32,617 nucleotides of DNA from Planctomycetaceae bacterium (GCA_900299185.1 OMIV01000271.1:1-32617), one strand, 5' to 3'. Positions 1 through 8,627 are shown, numbered from the stretch's first letter. Notes: generated from the sequence alone by a model not told the origin. Translations and numbers: made by a program.

Positions 1-78
1 AATCCAGTCCCCGAGCACTAACCCCCCCCGCCCCTCCCCCCAGAGGGGCGAGGGGAGTTAGTGCTCGGGGACTGGATT
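1..78. repeat. Palindromic repeat, family A (C-rich/G-rich hairpin)
   Basis: Perfect inverted repeat with 22-base arms at 1-22 and 57-78, and a nested stem at 30-35/44-49. It sits in the helicase frame and reads there as a Pro/Leu/Gly-rich peptide containing TPLAPLG. Related C-rich copies are at 19875-19915 and 29670-29697. The contig begins exactly on it, so an assembly break at a repeat is likely. Confidence 0.85.
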
Positions 79-3000
79 GCGGAGCTTCATCCCAGCGGCG
101 CGTTGCCGCACTGCGGAACCGCCCTCGCATGACCGCGCCTTCACCTTCCAGCGCCTCAAGCGTCGCGTCTGCTTGATTGACTGTCATGCCCGTGCGAGCC
201 GCGACTTCACCACTCGTCAAAGGACCGGCGACTTCCATCAAGCCGCGCACAACGACGATCCGCGCGTCGATGTCAGTCCAATCGGTGCGAACGCCTGCGG
301 GAGCTTCGGTCGCCGGTTCAAAGATGGCGTCGGGGAACATCGCGCGCACGGCGGGGATGCGGTCGGCACAGAAGCAGATGAATTGCGTCTCATTCGGTCC
401 CGTACGATGGACTTCTAGTCCGTCGGAGTCAGCGATCGACGGACTAGAAGTCTGTTGTACGTTTGTTGGCAACGCACAGCGCGTCGCGCGTTTCTGCGAT
501 ACCAAATCCTCAAACAGCGCGGCGTGCTCGTGTAACTCTTCCGACAGCACGATCACGCGCGACAGCAGCACGTCATGCAACTCGTCGGCGTTGCGAATCA
601 GCGGCGTTGCTTCGCGGATGACTTGCTCGATCGCGAGCGGATCAAGCCGACTGAGATCGCTCATCGACTCGATCGTCAGCGAGCGGCGCGTTGAGACCAT
701 TCGCGCGCGGCGCTCGGCGATCTCACCGCCATCAAGGAACGCATACGGGTTCGAGTTGAGCAGCTCATAGCTAAACGGCGACGGCTCGCGCGTATCTCGG
801 GCGATGAGTTCGATCTCGCCCGTCTGAATCTGACGCAGCACTTCACTGAGGCCGTCGAAGTCCAACGCCTCGTGCAAGCAGTCATGCATCGTCTGCTGCA
901 CGAGCGGATGATCGGGCAGCACGAGATCCTCGGCGGTGACATTTTCCTGACACCCGGTGAGCATCGGAAAGCACGCCGTTAGCAAGTCGTCCGAACGGAA
1001 GCGTTGCAGGGCGGGCGGCACCTTCTTGCCTTTGTCCCGACGCAGCACGAGCAACGCACGATTTACGTTCCAACGCCAGCGAATCTGAAACATCGGGATG
1101 CGCAGGATCGCGATCTCCAACAGCGCGCGCAGGTTCTGCGGAGTGAGCATCGGAAACATCGACTCGAGCGGAAAGCTGTGCTGCGGGCCGAGCGAAAGAA
1201 TGAATCCGTCGTCATCGGCAGTCGCTTGCAGCTCGAAGTCGAACGACACGCAAAACCGCTTGCGCATCGCCAGTCCCCAAGCATGCGTGATGCGTGCTCC
1301 GAACGGAGCATGCACGACCATTTGCATGCCGCCGGTCTCGTCAAAGAAGCGTTCGAAGATGACTCGCTTCTGCGTTGGCACGAGCCCGACCGCCGCCATT
1401 TCTGAAGCGACGTAAGTCACCGTTTGCTGGGCCGCGAAGTCAGAGCAGAGAGTGGTTTCGATGAGCCACTGCGCGACGTCACTGAGACTGCGATTGCTGA
1501 AATCACGGGGACCAATGGGACAAGTGGGACGAATGATCTCGTCGGAATTTTCATCGGTCCCATCAGTCGCATTCGTCTCCTGCGTCCCATTCTTCTGAGC
1601 TGCGCGAACCCGATCTTCAATCTCCTGCCGCAGCGCCGACACTTCTTGCGACAGCTCCAATGTCCGCCCCGGCGCTTCGCCGCGCCAGAACGGGATCGTC
1701 GGCGGAGCACCGCCCGCATCGGTCACATGCATGTCGGTCCCGCGCAGGCCCTCGATGCGCCATGACGTATTGCCGAGCAGGAAGATCTGCCCAGCGTGAC
1801 TCTCGGTCGCGAAGTCTTCATCGAGCGTCCCGACAACCGTGCCTTCCGGTTGAGCGACCACTCGGAACTGAGCGACTTCGGGGATCGCTCCAGCATTCGT
1901 CGTTGCGGCGATGCGAGCATTCGGTCGAGCCCGCACGCGCTTCCCCACTCGATCGTGATGCACATAGACCAGTTGCCGATCGGTCTTATCCGTCAGTCCC
2001 TCACTCACGATCTTCAGCGCCTCATCGAACGTCGCGCGCGTCATCTCGCGATAAGGCCATGCGCGTTTGAAGAGCGCGTAAAGCTCGTCGGTGTTCCACT
2101 CGCGCCCTGCAACCTCGCCGACGATCTGCTGTAACAAAACATCCAGTGGCGCTTCGGGGATCGGCACCGAATCGAGCCGTCCTTCACGCACCGCTCGCAC
2201 GAGCGACATGCACTCGATGAGTTCGTCGCGGGTCAGCGCGAGCAGCCGTCCTTTCGGTGTCTTGCCGAGCGAGTGGCCCGAGCGACCGATGCGTTGCAGG
2301 AACGTCGCGATCGAACGCGGCGAGCCGATCTGAATCACGAGATCGATGTAACCAACATCGAGCCCTAACTCCAAAGACGCCGTTGCGACGACCGCCTTTA
2401 GCTCGCCGGTCTTGAGGCGTCGCTCAGTCTGCAATCGCAGCTCGGACGAGAGCGACCCGTGATGACTGCCGACATGATCTTCACCGAGCAATTCGGTGAG
2501 CTGATGCGTGACGCGCTCCGCCATGCGCCGCGTGTTGACGAAGATCAGCGTGCTGCGGTGCGAGTTGATGAGTTCGACGATGCGACCATTGACCTCAGCC
2601 CATTGCTCGTTGGAGCAAACGGCAGAGAGTTCGCTCGGCGGGACTTCGATCGCGAGATCAAGCTCGCGCGAGTGACCGATGTTGATGATGCAGCAGGCGT
2701 CATCTTGTAGGGTGGGACCAGCGCAGCGCTGGCCCACCATTTCGCCCGATAATCGGTCATCGTCATTCCTGACTGGTGGGCCGGCGCTGCGCTGGTCCCA
2801 CCCTACATCGCGCACGCCAACCAAGAACTCAGCGACTCGTTCAATTGGATTCTGCGTCGCCGACAACCCGATGCGTTGCACGCGCCTCTCGCAGAGGGCT
2901 TCCAGTCGTTCAAGCGTCAGCGCCAAATGCGAGCCGCGTTTATCTCGGATCAGTGCATGAATCTCGTCGACGATGACGGTCTCGACCGTCTTCAGAGCCG

Positions 3001-3472
3001 CGCGCCCTCGTTCGGTCGTCAGCAGCATGAAGAGCGACTCGGGCGTTGTGACAATGATGTGCGGCGGACGACGAACGAGTGCTTGCCGCTCTGCTGGAGT
3101 CGAGTCACCGGTCCTCAAACCCGCGCGCAGGAACGAAATCGGCACGTCGGGAAACTCGGTCGCAGCAAGCTCATTCAACTGGGCCAGCGGCTCGGACAAG
3201 TTGCGGTGCATGTCGTTCGAGAGTGCTCGCAACGGCGAGACATAAACGACGCGAGCACCGTCAGTGAGATCGCCTTTGATCGACTCTTTGAGCAGTCGAT
3301 CAATCACCGCGAGGAATGCCGTCAGCGTCTTACCGCTGCCAGTCGGAGCAGCGATCAGAGTGTGTCGCCCTTCCGCAATCGTCGGCCAACCATGCTGCTG
3401 AGGCTCCGTCGGCGCAGCGAATTTCTGTTTGAACCAGCGTTCGATCAGCGGATGAAAACCGAAGAAGGACAT
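1..3472 (-). CDS. Lhr-type DEAD/DEAH-box helicase, 3' end beyond the window
   Basis: A large superfamily 2 helicase of the Lhr family, expected to act on DNA or DNA-RNA hybrids in repair. Reading begins at ATG 3472 and stays open to the left edge (about 1157 codons seen). The RecA1 domain has Walker A APTGSGKT (GSGKT at residues 45-49), DEIH (169-172) and SAT (204-206). RecA2 has the motif VI-like QRIGRSGH near residue 393. The long part after it matches the size of Lhr proteins (about 1400-1500 aa). Four palindromic repeats lie inside the frame, at residues ~223-255, 627-654, 1005-1024 and 1132 to the edge, and add low-complexity inserts without any stop. The start lacks a strong ribosome binding site. 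Family assignment is firm; the exact substrate is unknown. Confidence 0.9.
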   Translation of the reverse strand, partial: MSFFGFHPLIERWFKQKFAAPTEPQQHGWPTIAEGRHTLIAAPTGSGKTLTAFLAVIDRLLKESIKGDLTDGARVVYVSPLRALSNDMHRNLSEPLAQLNELAATEFPDVPISFLRAGLRTGDSTPAERQALVRRPPHIIVTTPESLFMLLTTERGRAALKTVETVIVDEIHALIRDKRGSHLALTLERLEALCERRVQRIGLSATQNPIERVAEFLVGVRDVGWDQRSAGPPVRNDDDRLSGEMVGQRCAGPTLQDDACCIINIGHSRELDLAIEVPPSELSAVCSNEQWAEVNGRIVELINSHRSTLIFVNTRRMAERVTHQLTELLGEDHVGSHHGSLSSELRLQTERRLKTGELKAVVATASLELGLDVGYIDLVIQIGSPRSIATFLQRIGRSGHSLGKTPKGRLLALTRDELIECMSLVRAVREGRLDSVPIPEAPLDVLLQQIVGEVAGREWNTDELYALFKRAWPYREMTRATFDEALKIVSEGLTDKTDRQLVYVHHDRVGKRVRARPNARIAATTNAGAIPEVAQFRVVAQPEGTVVGTLDEDFATESHAGQIFLLGNTSWRIEGLRGTDMHVTDAGGAPPTIPFWRGEAPGRTLELSQEVSALRQEIEDRVRAAQKNGTQETNATDGTDENSDEIIRPTCPIGPRDFSNRSLSDVAQWLIETTLCSDFAAQQTVTYVASEMAAVGLVPTQKRVIFERFFDETGGMQMVVHAPFGARITHAWGLAMRKRFCVSFDFELQATADDDGFILSLGPQHSFPLESMFPMLTPQNLRALLEIAILRIPMFQIRWRWNVNRALLVLRRDKGKKVPPALQRFRSDDLLTACFPMLTGCQENVTAEDLVLPDHPLVQQTMHDCLHEALDFDGLSEVLRQIQTGEIELIARDTREPSPFSYELLNSNPYAFLDGGEIAERRARMVSTRRSLTIESMSDLSRLDPLAIEQVIREATPLIRNADELHDVLLSRVIVLSEELHEHAALFEDLVSQKRATRCALPTNVQQTSSPSIADSDGLEVHRTGPNETQFICFCADRIPAVRAMFPDAIFEPATEAPAGVRTDWTDIDARIVVVRGLMEVAGPLTSGEVAARTGMTVNQADATLEALEGEGAVMRGRFRSAATRRWDEAPQSSPRALTPLAPLGGGAGGVSARGLD
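402..460. repeat. Palindromic repeat, family B, inside the helicase frame
   Basis: Inverted repeat with arms at 402-425 and 437-460 (core GACTTCTAGTCCGTCG and its complement). A near-identical copy lies between genes at 28691-28747. On the minus strand it is read in frame with no stop as about 20 helicase residues (VQQTSSPSIADSDGLEVHR). Confidence 0.9.
1511..1592. repeat. Palindromic repeat, family D (TGGGAC type), inside the helicase frame
   Basis: Imperfect inverted repeat made of TGGGAC units on one side and GTCCCA units on the other. Two further copies flank the CheW gene at 24752-24876 and 25670-25745. In the helicase it is translated as a polar linker (KNGTQETNATDGTDE) with the frame kept open. 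Confidence 0.75.
2708..2805. repeat. Palindromic repeat, family C, inside the helicase core
   Basis: Inverted repeat with 33-base arms at 2708-2740 and 2773-2805, differing at one position (core GGGTGGGACCAGCGCAGCGC). It lies in the helicase frame just after motif III, and replaces the short loop that normally joins FLVG to the GHSRELDLAIEVP segment. No stop codon is created. Confidence 0.9.
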
Positions 3473-3526
3473 GACAACACAACGCCTAAGTGCGATCGCA
3501 ACTCGCGAGCTTCAATCGCAACAACT

Positions 3527-4285
3527 TCACTTGGTCTTCTGAGATTTCTCGACCAGCAAGTCGTAGTGAACTCGACCGACATGCCACATGTAGTTGGGAC
3601 CGTATCCGGCCACCGGGCCCCACTTATTCGCCGTGCTGCGTCGCAGATACTTGATCGCCGATTCGTTCCGACCTTCGAGCGCATCGTTCAGCCCGATGTA
3701 GAGGTCGGCATAGAAGAGACGCTTCTTGCGTTCGTCGCCCTTCACTTCGGCATCGTCGATCCGCTTCAAGACATCGACCCCGGTCATCTCGCCGGAGAAC
3801 AGTTTGTAGACCGAAGGAAACGGCTCGCGATCGTCCTTCTTGTACTTCAACAGACCCTGCTTCGCTTTGTCGGCACCGTAAGCTTTGAACTGTGAGAAGT
3901 AGCGCCAAATACCGTTCTCGCGATCGACATCATCGAAGGAGTGGTATCGCTCGAATTGTTGTGCGGCTCCTTCGAACTTGCCCGCATAAAACCTGGCAAT
4001 GCCACGTCGCCAGTGCGAGTTGTCGAGTTCGTCATTGAGTTCGACCATCTTCTCATAGTCTGCGACGGACTCTGCGAAGCGCCCCCGAAAGAAATTTGCG
4101 TCGCCACGCCGCGAGTAAAGTTCGACGTTCTTCGAGTCCTGTTCGATCTTTGCGGTGAAGTCAGCAATTTGCTTATCGAGCTTCGCTGTTAGTTGAGCGC
4201 GATCATCGGCAGAGAGGGGATGATCGTCACAACAACCCAACCCAGGTGACACCACGACCAACAGCAACGCGAGCAACAGTGGCAT
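3527..4285 (-). CDS. TPR-repeat exported protein, lipoprotein-like
   Basis: A 252-aa protein made mostly of TPR-like helix pairs (for example ELYSRRGDANFFRGRFAES and SHWRRGIARFYAGKFEGA). I chose ATG 4285 because it gives an N-terminal signal segment (MPLLLALLLVVVSPGLGCC) and has AAGGAA 6-7 bases upstream; a longer start at 4336 has no such support. The Cys after GLG could be lipidated, but the lipobox is atypical (Gly at -3). It resembles NlpI-like TPR proteins that act as adaptors in the envelope. The specific partner is unknown. It lies between the helicase and the J-like gene on the same strand. Confidence 0.75.
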   Translation of the reverse strand: MPLLLALLLVVVSPGLGCCDDHPLSADDRAQLTAKLDKQIADFTAKIEQDSKNVELYSRRGDANFFRGRFAESVADYEKMVELNDELDNSHWRRGIARFYAGKFEGAAQQFERYHSFDDVDRENGIWRYFSQFKAYGADKAKQGLLKYKKDDREPFPSVYKLFSGEMTGVDVLKRIDDAEVKGDERKKRLFYADLYIGLNDALEGRNESAIKYLRRSTANKWGPVAGYGPNYMWHVGRVHYDLLVEKSQKTK

Positions 4286-4345
4286 ATGAGTTCCTTGGAG
4301 AGCGACGCGGTGTCGAGGGCTTGCTCGATAACTCAAATCTCAGTT

Positions 4346-4389
4346 GCGGAGCGACTGAGCTACGTAGGCGAGTCGCTCCGCGACTCGCC
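4346..4389. repeat. Palindromic repeat, family E, two alternative stems
   Basis: Perfect 11-base arms GCGGAGCGACT / AGTCGCTCCGC at 4346-4356 and 4371-4381. An overlapping perfect stem of 10 bases lies at 4367-4376/4380-4389 with a 3-base loop. It lies between the J-like gene's stop and the TPR gene's start, where it could affect the mRNA between them. Confidence 0.75.
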
Positions 4390-4409
4390 GATATCGAACT
4401 GCCTCTGAG

Positions 4410-5471
4410 CTACTTCCAGTAACTCGTCTTCACCCAAATGACGGCGATCGGGACGGCAATCAGCGCGGTGACCGAAGGCATGTAACCGAGTTGGAACTTT
4501 GGAAAGATCATCGGCAAGAACAAACGATCGAAGAAGACCGAGCCGATCAACGACCACAGCATCACGATCATGCCGATCTGCTTGCGATGAGCTTGCTCGC
4601 CTTCTGAAAGCTCGCTGAAGCGCTTCCCTTGTTCGACAGGAGCCTTCTTGACCGGAGCAGGCTCTGGCGCAGCATCCTCGCCCTTGGCCGCCTTCTTCTT
4701 GCTCTTGGCAGTCTCGGCGGGTTTGGCAACCGGCTTCTGTCCGGCATTGTCGCGAATGCCTGCAGCGTAGTTCTTTGCAATGGCCGCATTGATGGCCGAC
4801 GGCAACGCCATCACGCGCCGTACGGGCAAGCCGAATCGCAATCGCAGTTCGTCTTCGCAGTCATGTGTGATCTCGTCGACGCATGCGACGAGCAATACGT
4901 CCTCGTCCACGAACAATGGCAGCATGGAATTTCGAGCACACAGGCTCTTCGGAACTTGATACAACACCGCATCGTCCGGGGTCATGTCATCCAGATCGAC
5001 ATACGGCAGCTTCAGCTCCACGGCATAAGCCTGCGTCGCGATCTCGGGGCTGACGAGCTTCATTTGCACGGCTGCGTCGCGGGTGGAAAGACCGCGTAGA
5101 TTGGCGTACTCGACGACCTCTTTGGCTTGCTCTCGCGTGATGTGGCCTTGCTTGGCCAAGGTCTTCTCAGTCGGAGTCGCGGCGCCCGGCTCTTCTGGGA
5201 ATTCGCGTCCGAGACTCTCGTCGTATTCGCGCTTGCGCTCAGGGTCGGTCAGGCAGAGCATCGCCTTGGCGATCTCATTCAAGAGCTGTTGCGAACGGAC
5301 CGAGTACTGACCCGTCGCGTACTTTCGAACGTGGCCGTTGAGCTTCTTGTAGTTCGCCCGAACCTTCTCAGGGTTGTCCTCGAACTGCACCAAGCGCAGC
5401 AGGGTGTAATGGTCGGGAGGTCGCGGCCCATCAGGGATGCCGAGCCATTCTTTGTAGACGTCCAATTCCAT
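4410..5471 (-). CDS. J-like domain, MshEN/GspE-N domain and C-terminal membrane anchor
   Basis: A 353-aa protein. Residues 1-90 fold like a DnaJ J-domain (YTLLRL..., then LTDPERKREYDESLG), but the HPD tripeptide that triggers Hsp70 ATPase is absent; the loop reads VRKYATG. Residues ~105-245 match the N-terminal domain of type II secretion ATPases (MshEN/T2SSE_N), including LPYVDLDDMTPDDA. A charged Ala/Lys/Pro linker follows, then two membrane segments at the C-terminus (starting IGMIVMLWSLIGSVFF). ATG 5471 is preceded by AAAGGG. It ends in TAG. The gene lies directly downstream of a partner-type Hsp70 on the same strand, so the two probably work together. This layout is familiar from planctomycetes; its role is not established. 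Confidence 0.85.
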   Translation of the reverse strand: MELDVYKEWLGIPDGPRPPDHYTLLRLVQFEDNPEKVRANYKKLNGHVRKYATGQYSVRSQQLLNEIAKAMLCLTDPERKREYDESLGREFPEEPGAATPTEKTLAKQGHITREQAKEVVEYANLRGLSTRDAAVQMKLVSPEIATQAYAVELKLPYVDLDDMTPDDAVLYQVPKSLCARNSMLPLFVDEDVLLVACVDEITHDCEDELRLRFGLPVRRVMALPSAINAAIAKNYAAGIRDNAGQKPVAKPAETAKSKKKAAKGEDAAPEPAPVKKAPVEQGKRFSELSEGEQAHRKQIGMIVMLWSLIGSVFFDRLFLPMIFPKFQLGYMPSVTALIAVPIAVIWVKTSYWK

Positions 5472-5516
5472 GAACGACCCTTTGAGCTAACGAAGTGAAT
5501 TGCGATCCGTAAATCA

Positions 5517-5549
5517 AAGTAGCCATCCCGCAAAGCGCGATGGCTACTT
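5517..5549. repeat. Stem-loop repeat between the hsp70 and J-like genes
   Basis: Perfect 11-base arms AAGTAGCCATC / GATGGCTACTT separated by 11 bases. It lies in the 129-base gap between the Hsp70 stop and the J-like start. No U-tract follows, so it is more likely a repeat or mRNA-processing hairpin than a terminator. Confidence 0.6.
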
Positions 5550-5600
5550 GAACTGAAAATCGAATCTTGATCGGTGGAACTGCATCTTGCAGCCGACGAC

Positions 5601-7178
5601 TTATTCGACGTGATAGCCCGCCGCCAATTCGGTCATGACGTCGATATCGCCTTCGGTCTTCATCTTCTCGCGAACGATCTCGGTCGATGCGACGCGATTG
5701 CCGGTGAGCTCCTTAGCCGTCACGTGAATTCGACCATTCGCGTCGTAGCTATAGGTGACTTCCACTGGCGAGCCCTTCGGCAAGTTCGCAGGCAAGCTCG
5801 TAATGCGGAAATCGCCGATCTGCTCGCAGGCCAGCGGATCAACTGCGTCACCTTGCAGAATCGAAACGTGAATTCGCTGTTGGTTGTCCGAGGTCGTCAC
5901 GAAGCGTTGCGTGACCGAGAACGGCAACGCCGTGTTCTTGTTGATCATGATGTGATTGATCTTACGAGTCCGATCGCCCGGATCGGTGATCTTCACACCC
6001 AAAGCATGCGAGTTGACGTCGGTCGTCGAGACCGATCGCAGTCGATTGATCACAGCGCGAGCCATTCGCGATTCGCCGCCGGTTGCTCGGGCTTCCATGA
6101 TTGCGGCGTGAATAGCAGCGCCTTGAGCAACAGCTTCTTCAGGCTTGACCTTGGTCGACGGTTCGCGACGACAAACTTCCTTCAACATCTGTCGCACAAC
6201 GGGCATGTAGGTCGAACCACCGACGAGCACGACTTCATCAAGTCCGTCAGGAGTTACACCCGCTTGTTGCAGCACCAGTTCGGTGGTGTCTTGAGTACGT
6301 TGCATCAAGTCGGCCGTCATGCGCTCGTAGTCACCGCGCGTCAAAGACAACGTCAGATTCTTGCCGTTGTAGTAGGCGTTGATGGGCGTTTGAGCCTTCG
6401 AGCTGAGGTTACGCTTGGCTTGTTCGCACTCTTGAGACAGAGCTTGAAGTGCCTCGGGGCTCTCGCGCGGATCCATGCCAAACTTCTTTGCGAACTGCTC
6501 CGAGACGTAATCAACCAGTCGTCGCGTCCAGTCGAGACCACCGAGCATCACGTCACCGTCCGTCGCGAGCACTCGGAAGTTGGTCGGCGTGTATCGCACG
6601 ACAGTCACGTCGAACGTACCACCGCCGAGGTCGTACACGAGGATCGTCTTTTCTTTTTGCTCGATGTCGGGACGACCAAGCTCACCCATTTCCCAGGCGT
6701 AGGCCAAGGTGGCCGCCGTGGGTTCGTTGATGATGTCGATCACATTCAAGCCAGCGATGCGGCCTGCATCTTGAGTCGCCTTACGTCGCACGTCGTTGAA
6801 GTAGTAAGGAACAGTAACGACGGCATTGGTAATCGAGCCGATGTGCTTCTCGGCGTCTTGCTTGAGCTTCTTAAGAATCAGAGCCGAGATGAACTCCGGC
6901 GTCAGCTTCTTGTTCTGATAGACGATGTAGAAGTCGGGGTTACCCATCTCGCGTTTGATGGCTTCGACGACATTCTGCGGAGGCTCAACCGAAACACGTT
7001 CGGGGCTGGGGCCGACAATCACTTTTCCATCTTCAGAGAGGATCACGATCGACGGAGTAATGACCTTGTCTTCTGCGTTTTGAATGCAGAGCGCGTTACC
7101 TTTGTCGTCCAATTGGGCGATGGAGGAGTACGTCGTTCCGAGGTCGATGCCGACCGTTTGGCCTTCAAGAAGCTTCAT
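5601..7178 (-). CDS. Hsp70 family chaperone lacking the alpha-helical lid
   Basis: A DnaK-like protein of 525 aa. The ATPase domain shows the phosphate-1 motif GIDLGTTYSS (residues ~9-18), DLGGGTFDV, and VLVGGSTYMP with its usual context. The substrate-binding beta domain follows (ITDPGDRTRKINHIMINKNT onward), and the protein stops soon after it. The C-terminal helical lid and disordered tail of DnaK (638 aa) are missing. ATG 7178 has GGAAGG upstream; an upstream ATG at 7304 would add a non-homologous 42-aa leader. It lies upstream of the J-like gene. Without a lid, substrate trapping would differ from DnaK. No CIRCE element was seen upstream. Confidence 0.93.
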   Translation of the reverse strand: MKLLEGQTVGIDLGTTYSSIAQLDDKGNALCIQNAEDKVITPSIVILSEDGKVIVGPSPERVSVEPPQNVVEAIKREMGNPDFYIVYQNKKLTPEFISALILKKLKQDAEKHIGSITNAVVTVPYYFNDVRRKATQDAGRIAGLNVIDIINEPTAATLAYAWEMGELGRPDIEQKEKTILVYDLGGGTFDVTVVRYTPTNFRVLATDGDVMLGGLDWTRRLVDYVSEQFAKKFGMDPRESPEALQALSQECEQAKRNLSSKAQTPINAYYNGKNLTLSLTRGDYERMTADLMQRTQDTTELVLQQAGVTPDGLDEVVLVGGSTYMPVVRQMLKEVCRREPSTKVKPEEAVAQGAAIHAAIMEARATGGESRMARAVINRLRSVSTTDVNSHALGVKITDPGDRTRKINHIMINKNTALPFSVTQRFVTTSDNQQRIHVSILQGDAVDPLACEQIGDFRITSLPANLPKGSPVEVTYSYDANGRIHVTAKELTGNRVASTEIVREKMKTEGDIDVMTELAAGYHVE

Positions 7179-7658
7179 CGAGTTACCTTCCGGAGACAGA
7201 GCTGACAGAGGACGTGACCTGATGCGGTGAAGAGACCGCTGAAATGCCGATCGTTCAGAAACTTGCGAGAATTCGCAACCTGCGAAGGGCGGGCATTCTG
7301 GCAACGCCCTAGGGGTGATTCAAGCGGCACTGATGCGTCCAACGAGCCGAATTACAAGGCTTTGAGCGGTCGATTCTCACGACGCACCGGTTTGCATGTT
7401 GAGTCTGACGTCAGACATTGGCGCTTGGTGACAGACGACTTCCATCAAGAGTCCCTCTTTCGCGGGAGAGCAAGCTTTTTTCATGCTCGCTCCGGGGATA
7501 GAGTGGCGTACTCATCTCGCTTTTTGGCCTGATTCGTCCCTCAATCTCTCGATAGAGACATGCTGAAGGGAACTCCGTCAGGCCTCCGATTCTCAAACAC
7601 CTGCGACCGGTCACTTTGAGTATTACTCAAATGACCCTTCTCGGAGACCACTAGGACT
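7179..7658. other. Intergenic region between divergent hsp70 and ABC permease
   Basis: No gene is seen in these 480 bases. They should hold both divergent promoters, but I could not place convincing -35/-10 boxes. The only strong structure is the inverted repeat at 7609-7636. Confidence 0.5.
7609..7636. promoter_or_regulatory. Near-perfect inverted repeat upstream of the permease: candidate operator
   Basis: TTTGAGTA-T-TACTCAAA (7615-7631) is a perfect 8+1+8 palindrome. It is extended by GGTCA / TGACC on the outside with one bulged C. It ends 22 bases before the permease ATG, a usual place for a repressor site or a 5' UTR hairpin. Confidence 0.5.
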
Positions 7659-8627
7659 ATGAGCGATTACGTCGGACTTCTGGCTGAACTCGTACCGCAA
7701 ACTCCCCGGTTCATTCCCGACTGGCAGTGGAATTTGACGGTCGTATCAGTCGGCTTGTTCTTCGCAGCAGAGGTCGGCTTCGCATACGGCACTCGAACCG
7801 GAGTCATCGCGCGAGCCACCGCGAAAGAAGCGATCCGACAACCTCTGTATGTGCTGCTGTTGGTCCTGGGCATTCTGTTGCTGTGCGTCAACACGATCTT
7901 GCCGTTCTTCTCACTGGGTGAAGACATCAAGATGCTGAAGGACTGCGGCCTGGCCACGATCTTGATTAGCGGTTTGCTGCTGGCGATTTGGACCGCCAGC
8001 ACGAGCATCGCCAATGAGATCGAAGGTAAGACCGCGATGACTCTGCTCTCCAAGCCAATCACCCGACAGCAGTTCGTGCTCGGTAAATTCACCGGCATCA
8101 TGTTGGCCGTTCAGTGGTTGATCATTCCGCTGATTTGCGCAATGTGCTTCCTGGTCTATTACAAGGTCATCTACGACGCCAAAGAACGCGGTATCGATGT
8201 TCCGACATGGTTCGAGAACGGTTGGCTTAACCCTGTTTGCACGGCTGAAGTCATTCAAGTTCTGCCCGGCTTTGTGCTGATGTTCTTTGAGATCTCTGTG
8301 GTGACCGCAGTGAGTGTCGCGATCTCTACACGAGCTCCGATGATCGTGAATATGTCGACGTGCCTCGCTGTGTTTGTGGTCGGGCATCTGACTCCCGTGC
8401 TGGTTCAAGCCGGGATCTTGAAGCAGATGGAAATCCTGGACTTCATGGCCAAGCTGATCGCCACGATCATGCCCAACCTGGAGTACTTCAACATGTCTGC
8501 TGCAGTCGCGACTGGGCAGTTAATTCCGCCAGCGTACTTGCTGACGGCTTTTGGGTACTCGCTGGTATATGGAGCAGCGGCAGTGCTCCTGTCGTTCATT
8601 CTGTTCGAAGACCGGGACTTGGCTTAG
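7659..8627 (+). CDS. ABC-2 type transporter permease (NosY-like)
   Basis: A 322-aa integral membrane protein with about seven predicted hydrophobic segments, around residues 26-45, 66-88, 98-118, 145-170, 204-226, 236-255 and 295-315. The cytoplasmic segment after the third, [20 protein letters not shown], is a hallmark of ABC-2 permeases of the NosY type, where the conserved EGKT..LL.KP..R stretch contacts the ATPase. ATG 7659 is preceded by an AGGA only 3 bases away and a GGAG farther up. No cognate soluble ATPase is encoded next to it; the downstream ABC protein has its own membrane domain and a degenerate ATPase. The substrate is unknown. Ends in TAG. Confidence 0.85.
   Translation: MSDYVGLLAELVPQTPRFIPDWQWNLTVVSVGLFFAAEVGFAYGTRTGVIARATAKEAIRQPLYVLLLVLGILLLCVNTILPFFSLGEDIKMLKDCGLATILISGLLLAIWTASTSIANEIEGKTAMTLLSKPITRQQFVLGKFTGIMLAVQWLIIPLICAMCFLVYYKVIYDAKERGIDVPTWFENGWLNPVCTAEVIQVLPGFVLMFFEISVVTAVSVAISTRAPMIVNMSTCLAVFVVGHLTPVLVQAGILKQMEILDFMAKLIATIMPNLEYFNMSAAVATGQLIPPAYLLTAFGYSLVYGAAAVLLSFILFEDRDLA

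Noticed and set aside
2876-3895. A 339-codon open frame on the plus strand
   Set aside because: It overlaps the start of the helicase and the end of the TPR gene on the other strand and shows no homology.
5574-7205. A 543-codon open frame on the plus strand
   Set aside because: It lies opposite the Hsp70 gene, which has clear domains. The translation has no recognisable motifs and a biased His/Arg/Val-rich composition typical of antisense frames in GC-rich codon usage.
7179-7304. A heat-shock CIRCE operator before hsp70
   Set aside because: No TTAGCACTC-N9-GAGTGCTAA-like repeat was found.
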